DNA from: Chamaecrista fasciculata
Lineage: Eukaryota; Streptophyta; Magnoliopsida; Fabales; Fabaceae
Reading direction: 5' to 3'
DNA: 64,000 nucleotides
Assembly: GCA_003254925.1 (NCBI GenBank)
Contig: QANZ01004765.1
Coordinates: forward strand, 15,145-79,144
The number at the start of each line of letters is the position of its first letter. The stretch's first letter is position 1. The translations under genes and the position numbers were made by a program. The notes under the pieces are model-generated. The model saw nothing but the letters and a program-made list of their open reading frames with translations, was not told the origin of the DNA and did not search any database. Positions 22,169-33,164 of the stretch are shown in pieces.

Positions 22169-24765
22169 GGTAAGTTACACTTTGGTACCCTGTGGTTTGA
22201 AACCTGACACTTTGGTACCCTGTGGTATTCTCTGTAACAACCAAGGAAAATTTAAATTTATTTGAGGTGAATTATAATCCTAAGATTTGGAAAAGGAAGA
22301 GCAATTATTTTTGGTAAGAAATTGTAAAGGAATGGTAAAGAATTTTGATGGAAATAAGTTGAGGAAGTGTAATTTTATTAGTGGAAAGGACCAAAGTGCA
22401 AGTTGGATAAACTATTTTGGTTGTGAATGAAATTAATTTAATTTGAGTGAAAGGCTCAAGGGACAAAAAGGGAATTATGGAAGGACTTAATTATGAATTT
22501 AAGAAAAAGTTGGAGTTTAATTAAGGGATTCTTTGGTGAGGAATTAGAAAGTTTAAGGGGAAGAAATGCAAATTTACCTAAAGTAATTAAAATTTGGTTT
22601 ATATATATTAGGGATTAGATGAGAATCGACCAAGACATGAAATTGGAAGAGAGGAAGAGAGCTAGGTCGGTGGGAGTGGAGAAGAAGGAGAAAAGTGAAG
22701 GGAAACTTGATTTTTCATCAAATTTTGGATTCAAATCATCAAGTTTGGAAGCTTAGAACATCCAAGGTAGGGTTATTTTACTCTCCTCCTCTTTACAACT
22801 TCATCTTCTTCACAATTTTGGTTCATGGAGCTTTCATGGCAACTTTTGAGGTGGTGGAAATTCTACTAGAATTTGATGTAGAATATGTTTAGTGGGTGAT
22901 TTAGGATTGTTAGAGTCAATTAAAGATGAAAATTGAAAGGGTTTGTGGAATGGTTTTTGACAAAGAAAAGTGGCAAATATTAGGGTTTTTGGATTGAATT
23001 TGTGGTAGAATTGATGTATATTTGTTGTTCTATGTGTTATAAATGATTCATGATGTCTAAAACTAAGTTTTGGATGAATTTTTGCTTTGGGAAGATTGAA
23101 TTTTTGCCCAAAAACGCTGCTGCTCTGTTTTCTGTTTTTCTGGTTTTGCGTTTTGGTCCAGACTGTTTTTCTGTTTTTGCGTTTTGGTCCATATTGTCGT
23201 TTTTGCTTGAAATATGGATGTTTGGGACTGTTTTAAAGGGAAAACCCTATGAAAAATGCTTTTGGAATGTGGAATAAACCTTTTTTTTTTGTAATTGGTT
23301 TTGAAACATGATTGAAATGTAGGAATTGGAATTATGTGAAATTGATGGAATTGTTGTTAGAATGTGAAAGGTAACCTTGTAAAGGTAAATTTTGTAATTT
23401 CGAGATTAATTAGTTTGAAAGGAGATTTTTATAAAATGAATTGATATGGGATTGTTTGAGCCATTGACATTTGAGTGTGGTAATACTTGTGATAAAATGT
23501 GTTATGGATTGTTATAATAGTATATATGGTGTACTCTTATGAAATGGACTAAATGTGGCTATGGAATTGAAATTCCCTACTTGTGGATTTTGTCATGATA
23601 CCTGAGGGTGGAATCCCTCCCCTTTTATTCGCGATGAATATTGGGGTAACGGCTATAGTGGATTCCATAGTTGGCCTAAGGTGGATTCCTTAGGTGACAG
23701 GCTTGTTGGATTGTGCGCACACCGGGAGACGTTCCGGAAAAGCCTAGGTCGAGACGACCAAACTGATTTGAGATCATGACATTGCTTGTGGTTATTAACT
23801 GTGTAATTTGAGGTATCTTGAATATGGAATTATTTGATGATATGAGATAAACGAATATATGATATTGTTATTAAAATGTTATTATTGTGCAAGTGGATTT
23901 GATGAAGTTTTATTGAAAATGGAATTTGTGACCAAGTCAATTTGTGATAATAAAGTAGATAGATTTGTTATATTGTTTTGTTAATTGTTAAGATTAGTAT
24001 TATGTAATTTAACTTTTGGTTTAACAAGATTGTTTAGAATGTGAATGTTGTTTGAGGATTGATGGTAAGAGAGAGTTTAGTAACTCTACTGAGAATTTTA
24101 TTCTCACCCCATTCCATATTTTTCAGTCTCGGTTGTGCTGGATCGAGCAGGCATAGAATCGGGTCAAGGAAGCAACCCGTCGCCTGAGGGTTTTCATCCT
24201 TCTACCTGATTTCTTTTAGTGTTGGTAGGTTTGTGTATCTTCTAGTATATATGTTTTTGGACTAAATTGTGCCCTACGAGGCTGTTTATGGGGCGGAGCC
24301 CCTGTATTATTCTGTTTTTGAACTCATGTTTGGGTTATTGTATATTCTGTATATATTTAGGGCTGTATCCGGATGTTATGTAACCTCTAGTTAATATATG
24401 TATGTTTTATTTTCTAGAGGTGTTACATTCTCTATTAACACTTTGGTACTCTTTGGAGCTATTTTATAATTTTAACCATAACAAATTTTGTAAAAATTAT
24501 ATATTGACCCCAAAAAATTTTCAAAAAATTATAAATAGGTCCCTGTATACATATTATCTAGGGACTAAAATAAAAACTTTAAAAAAATTTTGGGGTCAAT
24601 ATGTAATTTTTTCAAAATTTGTTATGGTTAAAATTACAAAATAGCTCTAAAGAGTACCAAAGTGTTAATGGAGAATACCACAAGGTACCAAAGTGTCAGG
24701 TTTCAAACCACAGGGTACCAAAGTGAAATAGGGTCAAACCACAGGATACCAAAGTGTAATTTACC
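22169..24765. mobile_element. TIR element (GGTAAGTTACACTTTGG type) split by a solo LTR
   Basis: The left arm is 22169-22232 continuing at 24433; the inverted right arm ends GTGTAATTTACC at 24765. The arms share TTTGGTACCCTGTGGTTTGA, CCTGACACTTTGGTACC and GGTATTCTC. After removing the LTR and one duplication, about 400 bases remain. The candidate target duplication (TTTATAATAG versus TTTTATAAAAG) is imperfect. Confidence 0.75.
22233..24427 (+). mobile_element. solo LTR, gypsy-like, 2195 bp with 5-bp TSD
   Basis: Starts TGTAACAACCAAGG, ends AGAGGTGTTACA, and is flanked by identical TTCTC copies (22228-22232 and 24428-24432). The plus orientation is inferred from the TGTAAC start and the late TGGGGCGGAGCCCCTG motif (24289-24304), which recurs as GGGGCGGAGCC in the gypsy LTR at 57003-59655. 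No internal coding region, so it arose by LTR-LTR recombination. Short ORFs inside, such as 23050-23277, have no recognisable domain. Confidence 0.88.
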
Positions 24766-24962
24766 TTTTATAAAAGTTATATATATATATATATGTTAGA
24801 AAAGAGGAGAGAATTCGAGAGAAGGAAAGAAAGAAAAGAGAAGAGAGAAAGGGAGAGTGAGCCAAGAGAAGAGAAGAAGAAGAGAAGAAGGGGAAGAAGA
24901 AGGAGACAAAGAAGAATGGAAGAAGAGTAAGATCAAGGCATGGAAGAATGTTCTTAATCTCA

Positions 24963-24993
<31 letters not shown>

Positions 24994-25010
24994 CGTCATC
25001 AACCTTATGC
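24766..25010. repeat. purine-rich GA tract and TA microsatellites
   Basis: A TA run (about 24781-24793) precedes an almost pure GA/GAA stretch (about 24800-24920), then a second TA run (about 24964-24987). Frames across it are low-complexity on both strands. It may be the remaining leader of the LTR element that starts near 20515. Confidence 0.55.
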
Positions 25011-25139
25011 ATATGCCTACTTCTGAAGATCAGAAGATTGAGTTGCATGAGGAGAAGAGAAAGGGAAATAGAAGATTTGTAAAGTTAGTTGATAAGTTCA
25101 CACATAGGAGATATGGCTACACTCGAATAGAATTTTTTA
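25011..25139 (+). repeat. displaced tail of R1 copy 4
   Basis: ATGCCTACTTCTGAAGATCA followed by GAAGATTGAGTTGCATGAGG matches 15830-15890 in copy 3 and, more diverged, 45648-45700. The plus-strand frame reads MPTSEDQKIELHEEK. Copy 3 continues KKTSQEAFSLLLTEKGK, then stop. It may be an exon-like remnant. Confidence 0.5.
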
Positions 25140-25506
25140 GGCAAAAGCACTCTTCTGGTCCCAAAAATTTACATCAACTTTCAATTATGTCCTTAGTGTT
25201 TTGTTGTTATCAATTTTGTCCCTAATATTTAACATTTTGGTCAATTTGATCATTTGACTAATTTCAATAAATTAATGACAGACTTGACCTTGTTTTTTAT
25301 TCTGAGTTAGAATTTGAGTTTCTTTTTCTATCAAATTTATATATTACATGTCATTAGATACACAAAATTTATCGTTAATGTTTGGTTAAAGTAAGAGCAA
25401 TGATGAAATTGACCAAAATGTGAAATATTGGGAATAAAATTGACAACAAAAAATTATTAGGGCAAAATTGAAGATTGATGTAAAATTTAGAAGCCAAAAA
25501 GGTAAT
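25140..25506. mobile_element. M1 long-TIR MITE within the R1 copy 4 tail
   Basis: Matches the MITE at 15997-16368 end to end in arm sequence and in position relative to the R1 tail. This supports a duplication that copied the MITE with its R1 context rather than two insertions. Confidence 0.7.
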
Positions 25507-25705
25507 AATTTTGTAATGGAAAAAGTTAATAAACTTATTAGAATAAATAGTTTAAGCAATATTCGCCAGAAAAAAATAGTTTAAGCAATACAATTCAAAG
25601 AAGCCTGCTATTGTGAAATAAATGCAAGTGACTCCAAGTGACTTTGAGAGTAAGTCACTACTTGGTAGTTGGATTATGGAATTGTAAGAAAATGCCGTTG
25701 AATTT
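25507..25705. other. short unassigned stretch
   Basis: AT-rich, with a direct repeat of AAAAAATAGTTTAAGCAATA-like sequence (about 25543-25560 and 25567-25590). Nothing else is supported. Confidence 0.35.
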
Positions 25706-27440
25706 ATGTCACGACCCCCTATGAGGGAGTACATGACGGGCAGAGAGGTCAGACCATTCCATGTCGTAAGCCTACCCACAACTATTTATACACAAATAAA
25801 ATATTAATCAATAACACGCTTAATGGCACTAATATTCGTTCATCAACAACTCCCATGCATATTCATAAGAATATGTAAATTCAATAAATGAGTTTATATT
25901 TTCCTTCTCAAAAAGAAATATCAGTCAAATACAGCATTAGTTAAATTATGGCATCGGCGAGGCACACAACACAATAAAAACACATCCATGAATCTCCTCC
26001 TTTAGTAATAATAGAATCGACAGTCTATGACTTAACAAAATTCTAATTAAGAATGAAATACTCACACGAACAATGTCGTAAGCTCGTGACTAACTTCCTC
26101 CTAGAGCTGAAATAGTGGTTTGACCTGAACCTGTATCTAAAATAAAAATTAAATGAGAGGGGTGAGTCGATACTCAGTGAGCGGCTAACCCATCCCAATC
26201 ATGGGATCACCAAAAAAATAGTACTCATCCACAATGTATAATCTATGATAACATTCCTCCAACTAAATGATCCAACGTATACAATATTTAGAACATGAAT
26301 CGTATAACAATATATGAAATAATTCAAGTAGAAATAACTAATGAACCTTTAACCAAATTAAAATATGAGACAACTACCAGTATAGGAAAACCTTTTGGAA
26401 TTAAGGAATTTTTAAGAAAATCATTCTTCGAAGAATCGTCGCAAAGAAAATAAAGTTCGAATAATGTTTAGTAAAGGATGTAACAAAAGATTAAAGTTTT
26501 GTTAAAACAAATTTCAGACAGGAAAATCAAGTAACGAAATCTTCTTTTAAAACTCTTTACAAGGATCAACGTTTGATATGCTAGAGTATTCAAATCAATC
26601 AACAATTAATAACTCATAAGGGATTAAAGCTGATAAATAATATAGGTCTAACTATAATCATAACTTTAAAAGTCTTTTCATGATCATACTTTTAGAGGGT
26701 TAGAAATCAAAATTTGTAAACATTATTTTAAGCAACTGAATACTTAAAACTTCGAATAAATCTTGTTTGTTTAAAAGTTGAGAAAATTTATATAAAACCA
26801 TGAGCAATCGAATAAAGATTACCTCGATAGCATCTCACTACAAGATAGCCAGCAACGAAATACCACTTCAACCAATACCATTTAGACAATCGAGCGTCAG
26901 GAGTTCACACATTGTTAATAGCAACAATATTCAACAGCACAGAATCATTAGTTTAAAACTAACTCAGACTTTCAGTGCAGACTAAGAGTCAACAATCAAT
27001 TCATCACTCAATCACAAGTATATCACATTATCGGTATTTCAATTCTGTCTCCAACCATCAGAATCGCACACAACATTATATCAACTCGTGGGGACTGCAC
27101 ACATCTTATCTCACCCATCGGGAGCGCACACAACATTATCTCAACTTGTGGGGACCGCACACAGCTTATTTCACCCATCGGAAGCGCACACAACATTATA
27201 TCAACAATTCCACAATTAATCAACGATTAAGCACACACCAAAGTAAATAAAGATTTTCAATCAATAACACAACTAGATCTACGAGAGAGCAATCACATAC
27301 ACAAACATAAACACAAACGCCAACCCAATCACAATCACAATCACAAACACATACACAAACACAAGCACAAGCACAAGCATAACAATGCAATTAAATTTAG
27401 TCAACTCAGAACATACAACACTTGAATAAACATTAAATAC
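25706..27440 (-). mobile_element. probable LTR fragment, minus orientation
   Basis: TGTCACGACCCCCTATGAGG at 25706 resembles the edge of plant gypsy LTRs. GAGGGGTGAGTCGATACTCA near 26156 and the GCGCACACAAC repeats are also LTR-like. A roughly 60-base unit containing GGAGCGCACACAACATTATC and GTGGGGACCGCACACA repeats about 2.5 times at 27057-27200, and an ACAA(G/A)CACAAAC simple repeat covers about 27300-27380. No opposite end or coding domain was found, so orientation is uncertain. Confidence 0.45.
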
Positions 27441-27771
27441 TGAATGTTAAGTATAATAATGTATAAGTTGGACAAAAAATGTATACAAGCTTTATAGGAT
27501 GAAATTGAATATGAAATTAGGGATGCTAATAAAATTGATTAATCATTCACCATATTTTATAAATAGACTTTTCTTTTAACCAACCAATTATCTATATATA
27601 TGTTTTTTTTTTTTATGATGAAATAGCATTAAGAGTGATCAAACGCCTAAGAGGAAACAAAAGCAGGGGTAGACTCTTGAGTCTTGACACACAAACATTA
27701 ATTAAATAATTATTTTTATGACTAAATAAAGGGCACAAAGAATTAAGCTATATCCATAAAGAAAAAAATTA
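27441..27771. other. AT-rich spacer with poly-T
   Basis: Contains a TATATATG/T-run near 27593-27617 and then unassigned sequence up to the Pack-MULE target duplication. No gene seen. Confidence 0.4.
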
Positions 27772-29693
27772 GGGTAAATTGCAATTTGGTACCCTGTGGT
27801 TAGGGGCGATTCCCCTTTGGTACCCTGAAAGAAAAATTTTTGCATTGTGGTACCCCGTGGTTTGCTCCATTAGCAATTTGGTCCCCTGAAGTTTTTTTCT
27901 GTTAGGATTTAACGGCAAATGTACGTTAAAATGTCAAAAATCTCCCAAAAAGTCTTCTCTTATGCGTTTAAGTCCTTTCCTTTTACTAAAAGGGATCAAA
28001 ACATAAAGAATTAATTATAAAAGGGTCTTTAGAATTCTAATATTATAGATTTTTCTCCTTTTCATAAGATTTCTTTTGAATAAGTCCTGATTTAATTACA
28101 CTTTAATCCCAAAAGTTTATGATCTTTATCAAAATAGTCCTTAGAACCTCAAAAGACAAATGAGCATCTATGATTTATCAAAAAATCCCTATATTCAACT
28201 GCAATTTTCATTCAAGTACACTACAAACAAATCAAGACCCCCAAATTTTTCCAAAATCAAGCCCCACAAATCAAAAACCCTCTCAACAACAAAATCAACA
28301 TCATCAACAACCAATTTCTTCGTACACTAAAAGCAATCAAAATACAAATCTAACGAATTCAAGCCAAACAATTTTGGCCCTAAAAAAAACCCCAAATCGA
28401 CTTCAATTCGTCTCCTTCAATTGGCCCCAAAAACCCAAAAACAAAGAACCAGCAAATCGACTTCAATTTCAATCACAGTATCATTATTCTTCTTCCCCAA
28501 ATCGACTTCAATTCGTCTCATTTTGTCTCCTTCAATTCGTCTCCTTCAATTGGCCCCAAAAACAAGAACCCAGCAAATCGACTTCAATCACAGTATGGTT
28601 ATTCTTCTTCCCCAATGTCGCCAAAATCTGCATCAAGGTCCTACAAAACTCCGATTACCGCATCAATCTCGCCGACGCCGCTCTCCCCGCCAGAAAAACC
28701 AAGGACGCTCGCGCCTGGCTTAGCGCCGCCGTAGCCTACCACTACGACTGCTGGTCGGCGCTCAAGTACGCCAACGACACTCGCATGGTCGGCGACGCCA
28801 TGGCCTTCCTCGCCAACAACCTCATCGGCCTCACCAGCAACGCCCTGAGCATGGTGGATGCTTACGACGTTACGTTTAGAGGCGAGACTGAGAAGTTGAA
28901 GATGGATGACCTTGACGGATGTGGCCGGCGGCAGTGGGTAAAGAAGAAGAAGAAGGGTTGTGATTGAAGAAGAAGGAAAAGAGTCGATTTGGGGTTTTTT
29001 TTAGGGCCAAAATTGTTTCAAGTCTTTATTTAGTTATTTTTTCTTACATTTTGGTCCAATTACAGAAAGAAAGGACCTTAATTAAAAATTTTTTTTTTTG
29101 AGGAATATAAACCAATTTTTTCTTTCATTTAAAGTTAAAATTGGATGGAAATTGGAGAGGGATTAAATGTAGAACTTTTTGAGAGGGTTTTTGATTTGTG
29201 GGGCTTGATTTTGGAAAAATTTGGGGGTTTTGATTTGTTTGTAGTGTACTTGAATGAAAATTGTAGTTGAATATAGGGATTTTTTGATAAATCATAGATG
29301 CTCATTTGTCTTTTGTGGTTCTAAGGACTATTTTGATAAAGATCATAAACTTTTGGAGTTAAAGTGTAATTAAATCAGGACCTATTCAAAAGAAATCTTA
29401 TGAAAAGGAGAAAAATCTATAATATTAGAACTCTAAAGACCCTTTTATAATTAATTCTTTATGTTTTGATCCCTTTTAGTAAAGGGAAAGGACTTAAACG
29501 CATAAGAGAAGACTTTTTGGGAGATTTTTGACATTTTAACGTACATTTGCCGTTAAATCCTAACAGAAAAAAACCTCAGGGGACCAAATCGCTAACGGAG
29601 CAAACCACGGGGTACCACAATACAAAAAATTTTCTTTCAGGGTACCAAAGGGGAACCGCCCCTAACCACAGGGTACCAAATTGCAATTTACCC
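27772..29693. mobile_element. Pack-MULE carrying a pectinesterase-inhibitor-domain fragment
   Basis: The ends are GGGTAAATTGCAATTTGG and its inverse. Identical 9-bp AAAAAATTA copies flank it (27763-27771 and 29694-29702). Inverted arms extend about 510 bases (to about 28285, and from about 29186), with TTGATTTGTTTGTAGTGTAC and its complement as late landmarks. The centre becomes GC-rich at about 28660-28920 and encodes part of a host gene. No transposase. The arms match those at 40472-43042, so both belong to one family. Confidence 0.95.
28600..28920 (+). pseudogene. captured PMEI-domain fragment of a pectinesterase gene
   Basis: The frame reads VAKICIKVLQNSDYRINLAD, then ALPARKTKDARAWLSAAVAY and YDCWSALKYANDTRMV, then IGLTSNALSMVDAYDV. 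The DARAWLSAA..Y.YDCWSALKYANDT and LTSNALSM blocks are characteristic of the C-terminal half of the PMEI domain in type-I pectinesterases. Known role of the full protein: cell-wall pectin demethylation under control of its own inhibitor domain. The usual following WRPP.TER segment and the whole catalytic domain are absent. The frame is open from 28170 to 28967 (265 codons), so a chimeric transcript could be translated. GC content is far above the surroundings. Confidence 0.8.
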
Positions 29694-29860
29694 AAAAAAT
29701 TAAGTATGGATGAAAATAGGATGCTATCAAGCTCGAACCATTAAGTTTTAGAAGGCCATAACATAGGGGGAACCACTAAGCTATGGATGTAATGGTGTTT
29801 GTAGGATGAATAAAATAATATATATTGTCATTTATTTTTAGGGGGGGGGGGGGGGGGGGN
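29694..29860. other. spacer ending in a G-run and single N
   Basis: After the target duplication come about 135 unassigned bases, then a run of 19 G (about 29841-29859) and an N at 29860. The sequence jumps into the middle of an R1 unit immediately after the N. This looks like an assembly join rather than a biological junction. Confidence 0.5.
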
Positions 29861-30413
29861 AATTTTTTATATTATGCCAAATAGAAAAATATATATATAT
29901 ATATATATATAATTATAAGCAAGTCTAGTATAGTTTAACATTGATCGAACAATTGAACCTTGAATCGATGTCTCGACTAGTTCAATCACTAGTCTAATTT
30001 TAAAAACCTTGGTAATTCATGTCACTTGAGTCATTTTTATCTAATCCTTTCTTTATGTTGACATTGTACTTTCTATTATTTATTCTCATCCCTTGGGATT
30101 TACTTGTGCCACTTGATACAAAATTTTTTTGGTAAACAAAATTTTAATGATGGAATTTAATAACATAACAATATCGTGAGTTTAGGGATAATTTTTTTTC
30201 CTTTTCAATTCAACTTTACATATAGATTTTGTATCTTTTATTCATATCCACATGATTAAAATTTCCAACCGTCGACACCCTCATGTAATTTATTCATATA
30301 CTTGAATTTACTGTAAAAAAATAAACTTATCTTAATATGAAATGTTTAAAAGCCAAAAAAGAGGATTAATAGTGATATGATCATATGATCATAGAAATCA
30401 ACTGTAGGCCTAT

Positions 30414-30641
30414 TTATTCATCTAAACATATACATAAACTTATCCATATAATTTCTTCATTTGCTTGATCACCATTTTCATCTTCATCGCCCCTTTCCGT
30501 TGCCAGTATATATGTCAAAATTGAGGTCCAATAATGAAAAGGAATACACTTCATACCTTTGGTGTCAAACCCAATGAAGACGAACAAGCCTCGTACTTCT
30601 TCTAGGATCAGCACATAGTAACCAAGTATCATCATAGCCAA
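30414..30641 (-). CDS. second R1 ORF, copy 5 (75 aa, hypothetical)
   Basis: Minus-strand frame similar to the one at 18588-18806: MAMMILGYYVLILEEVRGLF ... LATERGDEDENGDQANEEII ... LCICLDE. It has three extra codons in the middle. Unrecognised. Confidence 0.25.
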   Translation of the reverse strand: MAMMILGYYVLILEEVRGLFVFIGFDTKGMKCIPFHYWTSILTYILATERGDEDENGDQANEEIIWISLCICLDE

Positions 30642-30684
30642 ACACTACATAGCAATTTGGCTAAGAAGTTAAACCTTTGGTGTT

Positions 30685-30780
30685 CTATTGATCTGATATA
30701 GAGAGATAATAAGCCTCAACATCTATATGTTCATCCTCCTCTTCAACTTCTTCAAGAGCTTTATCAGACCTTATCCCCAT
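30685..30780 (-). CDS. acidic micro-ORF of the R1 family, copy 5 (31 aa)
   Basis: Intact 31-residue frame: MGIRSDKALEEVEEEDEHID followed by VEAYYLSISDQ and TAG. It differs from copy 1 at two residues (V8A and E16D). Third intact copy in the window. Confidence 0.4.
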   Translation of the reverse strand: MGIRSDKALEEVEEEDEHIDVEAYYLSISDQ

Positions 30781-31204
30781 AGTACACATTGTAAAGAGTT
30801 TGAAGATTGATATGTGGTATCACACCCTAAGAAGAAAGATATATATACACAAAATGAACAACGACATTAGGTCATTTAATTTTAGATACAATGTATCTAG
30901 ACTAAAAGTCAATGTTGTTGATCACTCAAAGAGCTAATATCGTTGATTGTAAAGAAAACGCTGTTGTTGCCTATCGTTAAAAGAGTTGATGCCATTGATT
31001 TTATAAAAGAAAAGCCAATGTCGTTCATCATTAAAAGAGCCACTATCATTGATTGTCATAAATGCCAATTTCGTTTATCATTTAAAGAACTAATATCGTT
31101 GATCCGCAAAAAAGTCAATGTCGTTGATCATTGAAAGAGCTAATATCATTGATCGTATATGCATATAACCCTAAATTTATTTGTGTATTTCTAGGTGGTT
31201 ATAG

Positions 31205-31414
31205 ATGGGTGAGAAGTTATGTGGGAGCCCCGGTTGCATTTTCCTTACGACGTATGGCTCCCGATGCTATGTTAATTTACAAAGTTTTTGCTTCCCGGCT
31301 ATTAATTACTTGACTGATCAGACAATTACATCGACCTCTAAACAACAAGCTCTCTTGCTTGTTTCTATTGTTAAGAGTCGACCAGTTAATTTTGGTAAGA
31401 TTGTTCATGACTAG
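31205..31414 (+). other. R1 conserved block with 69-codon plus-strand frame, copy 5
   Basis: Third copy of the MGEKLCGSP...NFGKIVHD frame, again exactly 69 codons, with several substitutions (for example TTYGSRCYVNLQSF). See the copy 3 entry for interpretation. Confidence 0.3.
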
Positions 31415-31800
31415 CTTCAGACATGTCTTCGTTGTTGGCCCATTCCGGCCTAGTTGTTCCCCGATACGATTTCCTTAATACTTGTGTCATCCATGCTTCT
31501 TCTTTGAACGCAATGCCATTGATCGTGAAAAGAATTAATATCGTTAATCAAAAAGAAAGCCATTGTCGTTGACTGTTAAAAGAACCAATATATATCGTTG
31601 ATTGTAAAAAAAGTCAACGTCATTGATCATTAAAAGAGCTGATATCGTTGATCGTAAAAAGAGCCAATGTCGTTAATCGTTAAAACAAACAATGCATTGA
31701 TTGTTAAAAAAAAAAAAACCAATGTTGGTTCATCATTAAAAGAGTCAATATCTTTGATTGTCATAAAAGCCAATGTCCTTAGTCATATTATTGATTGTCA

Positions 31801-32375
31801 TAAATACTAAAAAGCAACCACTGTGAAAACAAAAAGTCTATTGGAAGTTGAGATTTTACATTGTTGTGAAATTGTGAGAAATAGTGATGATGGTTTGACT
31901 TATAATATGTGTTTGGTTGTGGATAACCCAAGTATGTAGAAGCAAATGATTGCTTGAGCTAATATATTTAAGTATTAGAGAATTAAAGGCCTAAGTTGGA
32001 CTCTTGGATGGTATGAGTGTGTTAGTAGTGAAGAACCAAAGAAGTTAATTTATGAACTTGTATTTAAGCTAGTAATTAAATTGTTGATCTTAAGTTTTGT
32101 TTCCTTTATTAGGAATTGAGTGAGAACTGAGTAACCATGACAGGCTTAAGCTGTCCTTTTTATCCCACCATCTTCATTTCTCAAAACATCAAAACCAGAG
32201 CCAAGTATTGCATCTCCTGCTCAACTCAACCCAAGCAAAGCAATATAAAGGTACCCGTTTGAGAAATTCATTTATTTTCTTCACCATTTAATTCATTATC
32301 ACAGTTCATGACCACTCAATTTACCACCCCCACCAAAGGAAAAAAAACACAAAATATAGTAATTACAAGGGTTTA
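31801..32375 (+). repeat. segmental duplication S1, copy A
   Basis: AAAAGCAACCACTGTGAAAAC onward parallels 46393-46985 for nearly 600 bases with small indels (shared GGCCTAAGTTGGACTCTTG, CAGAGCCAAGTATTGCATCT and ACTTCAAAGGTTGTGATAAA). Copy B holds extra bases near 46500-46560. The content resembles an upstream region or leader (TTCTTCACCATTTAATTCATT), not coding sequence. Confidence 0.7.
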
Positions 32376-32756
32376 TGCACTTCAAAGGTTGTGATAAATG
32401 GAGCTATAAATTATAAAATGGAAGCTTAGTTATTTTTTATTTTATCTTTATGATTCCACTATTTCATTCTTTCGTTATCCCTTTTTTTTTCTTCATCATT
32501 TATGCAGAATTTGGTTTATGGCTTGGAGAAGTTTATGTGAAAGGAAGATACAGGAAAACCAGAACCATCCAACACACTTTCCGATGGTCCTAATACTCAA
32601 AATGATTGATTAATCATATCATGAAACATTGGAAATGTAGCGTGAGAAATCACACAGATTATTTGATGCAAATGGGAAAGAAAACAAAAGAAAACAGATA
32701 GCGTCAAACTGAAATAAGACCAAGCTAGCAATTTTTAGATGCATATATTTCTAGTC
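32376..32756 (+). repeat. R2 3' block, copy D
   Basis: Matches the last third of the R2 repeats: ATAAAATGGAAGCTTAGTTA, a TTTATGCAG|AATTTGG acceptor-like site (exon-like start 32508), GGCTTGGAGAAGTTTATGTG and CAAATGGGAAAGAAAACA. The exon-like frame reads FGLWLGEVYVK. Corresponding parts are about 34120-34550, 56060-56480 and 62430-62850. Confidence 0.6.
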
Positions 32757-33164
32757 TAGTATGACTATTTACAGTCTTTGGCCAGAAAAAAAGTATGACT
32801 ATCAAAAGTAAACAACAGTAAGCAATCTTCTCAACAGAAAATAACAAGCCCAAAATATAAAATTGTGATTTTCCAAATTGAGATGACAGTTCTTTGGTTT
32901 TCTTCAAGTTTTCAATTGCAACAATAACCAAGTTGCTTTTCTATGGTATCTTTGATTGGCCTTTCCATTCGAGTACGGTCCTCTTTTTCGTCAAGGGATG
33001 CAAATATCGCTCTCTTGGCTTAAATTGTGTCTTCCTTAACAATATATACTCTTAAATACGATCAACCAAGTCCCCCAGGTTTAAAACCTTAATTATTAGG
33101 CAGTCTGGTCTAGATTGCATGAGCAATTACCAACTTTTAAAGCTTCGAGGATGATCAAACTAAT
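32757..33164. other. no feature seen
   Basis: AT-rich sequence without repeat matches in this window or a credible ORF. The 68-codon minus-strand frame at 32725-32931 is compositionally ordinary and has no domain. Confidence 0.35.

Larger units (their letters stand above)
29861..31800 (-). repeat. R1 repeat, copy 5 (truncated at an N)
   Basis: Starts inside the unit at AATTTTTTATATTATG, directly after the N at 29860. It then follows copy 4 closely, including the shared TCATACCTTTGGTGTCAAAC deletion form, both ORFs, both GTTGATC arrays (30905-31160 and 31510-31800) and the plus-strand block. Copies 4 and 5 are closer to each other than to copies 1-3. Confidence 0.75.

Noticed and set aside
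24761-25048. minus-strand Leu/Ser/Phe-rich frames at 24.8-25.0 kb
   Set aside because: They are the complement of a GA-rich tract plus TA microsatellites; low-complexity only.
27023-27250. repetitive frames at 27.0-27.25 kb (both strands)
   Set aside because: The apparent protein repeats reflect a 60-base tandem repeat in an LTR-like fragment; no independent coding evidence.
5278-31800. R1 units as LTRs of a retrotransposon
   Set aside because: No TG...CA ends, primer-binding site or target duplication was found, and the units vary at both ends.
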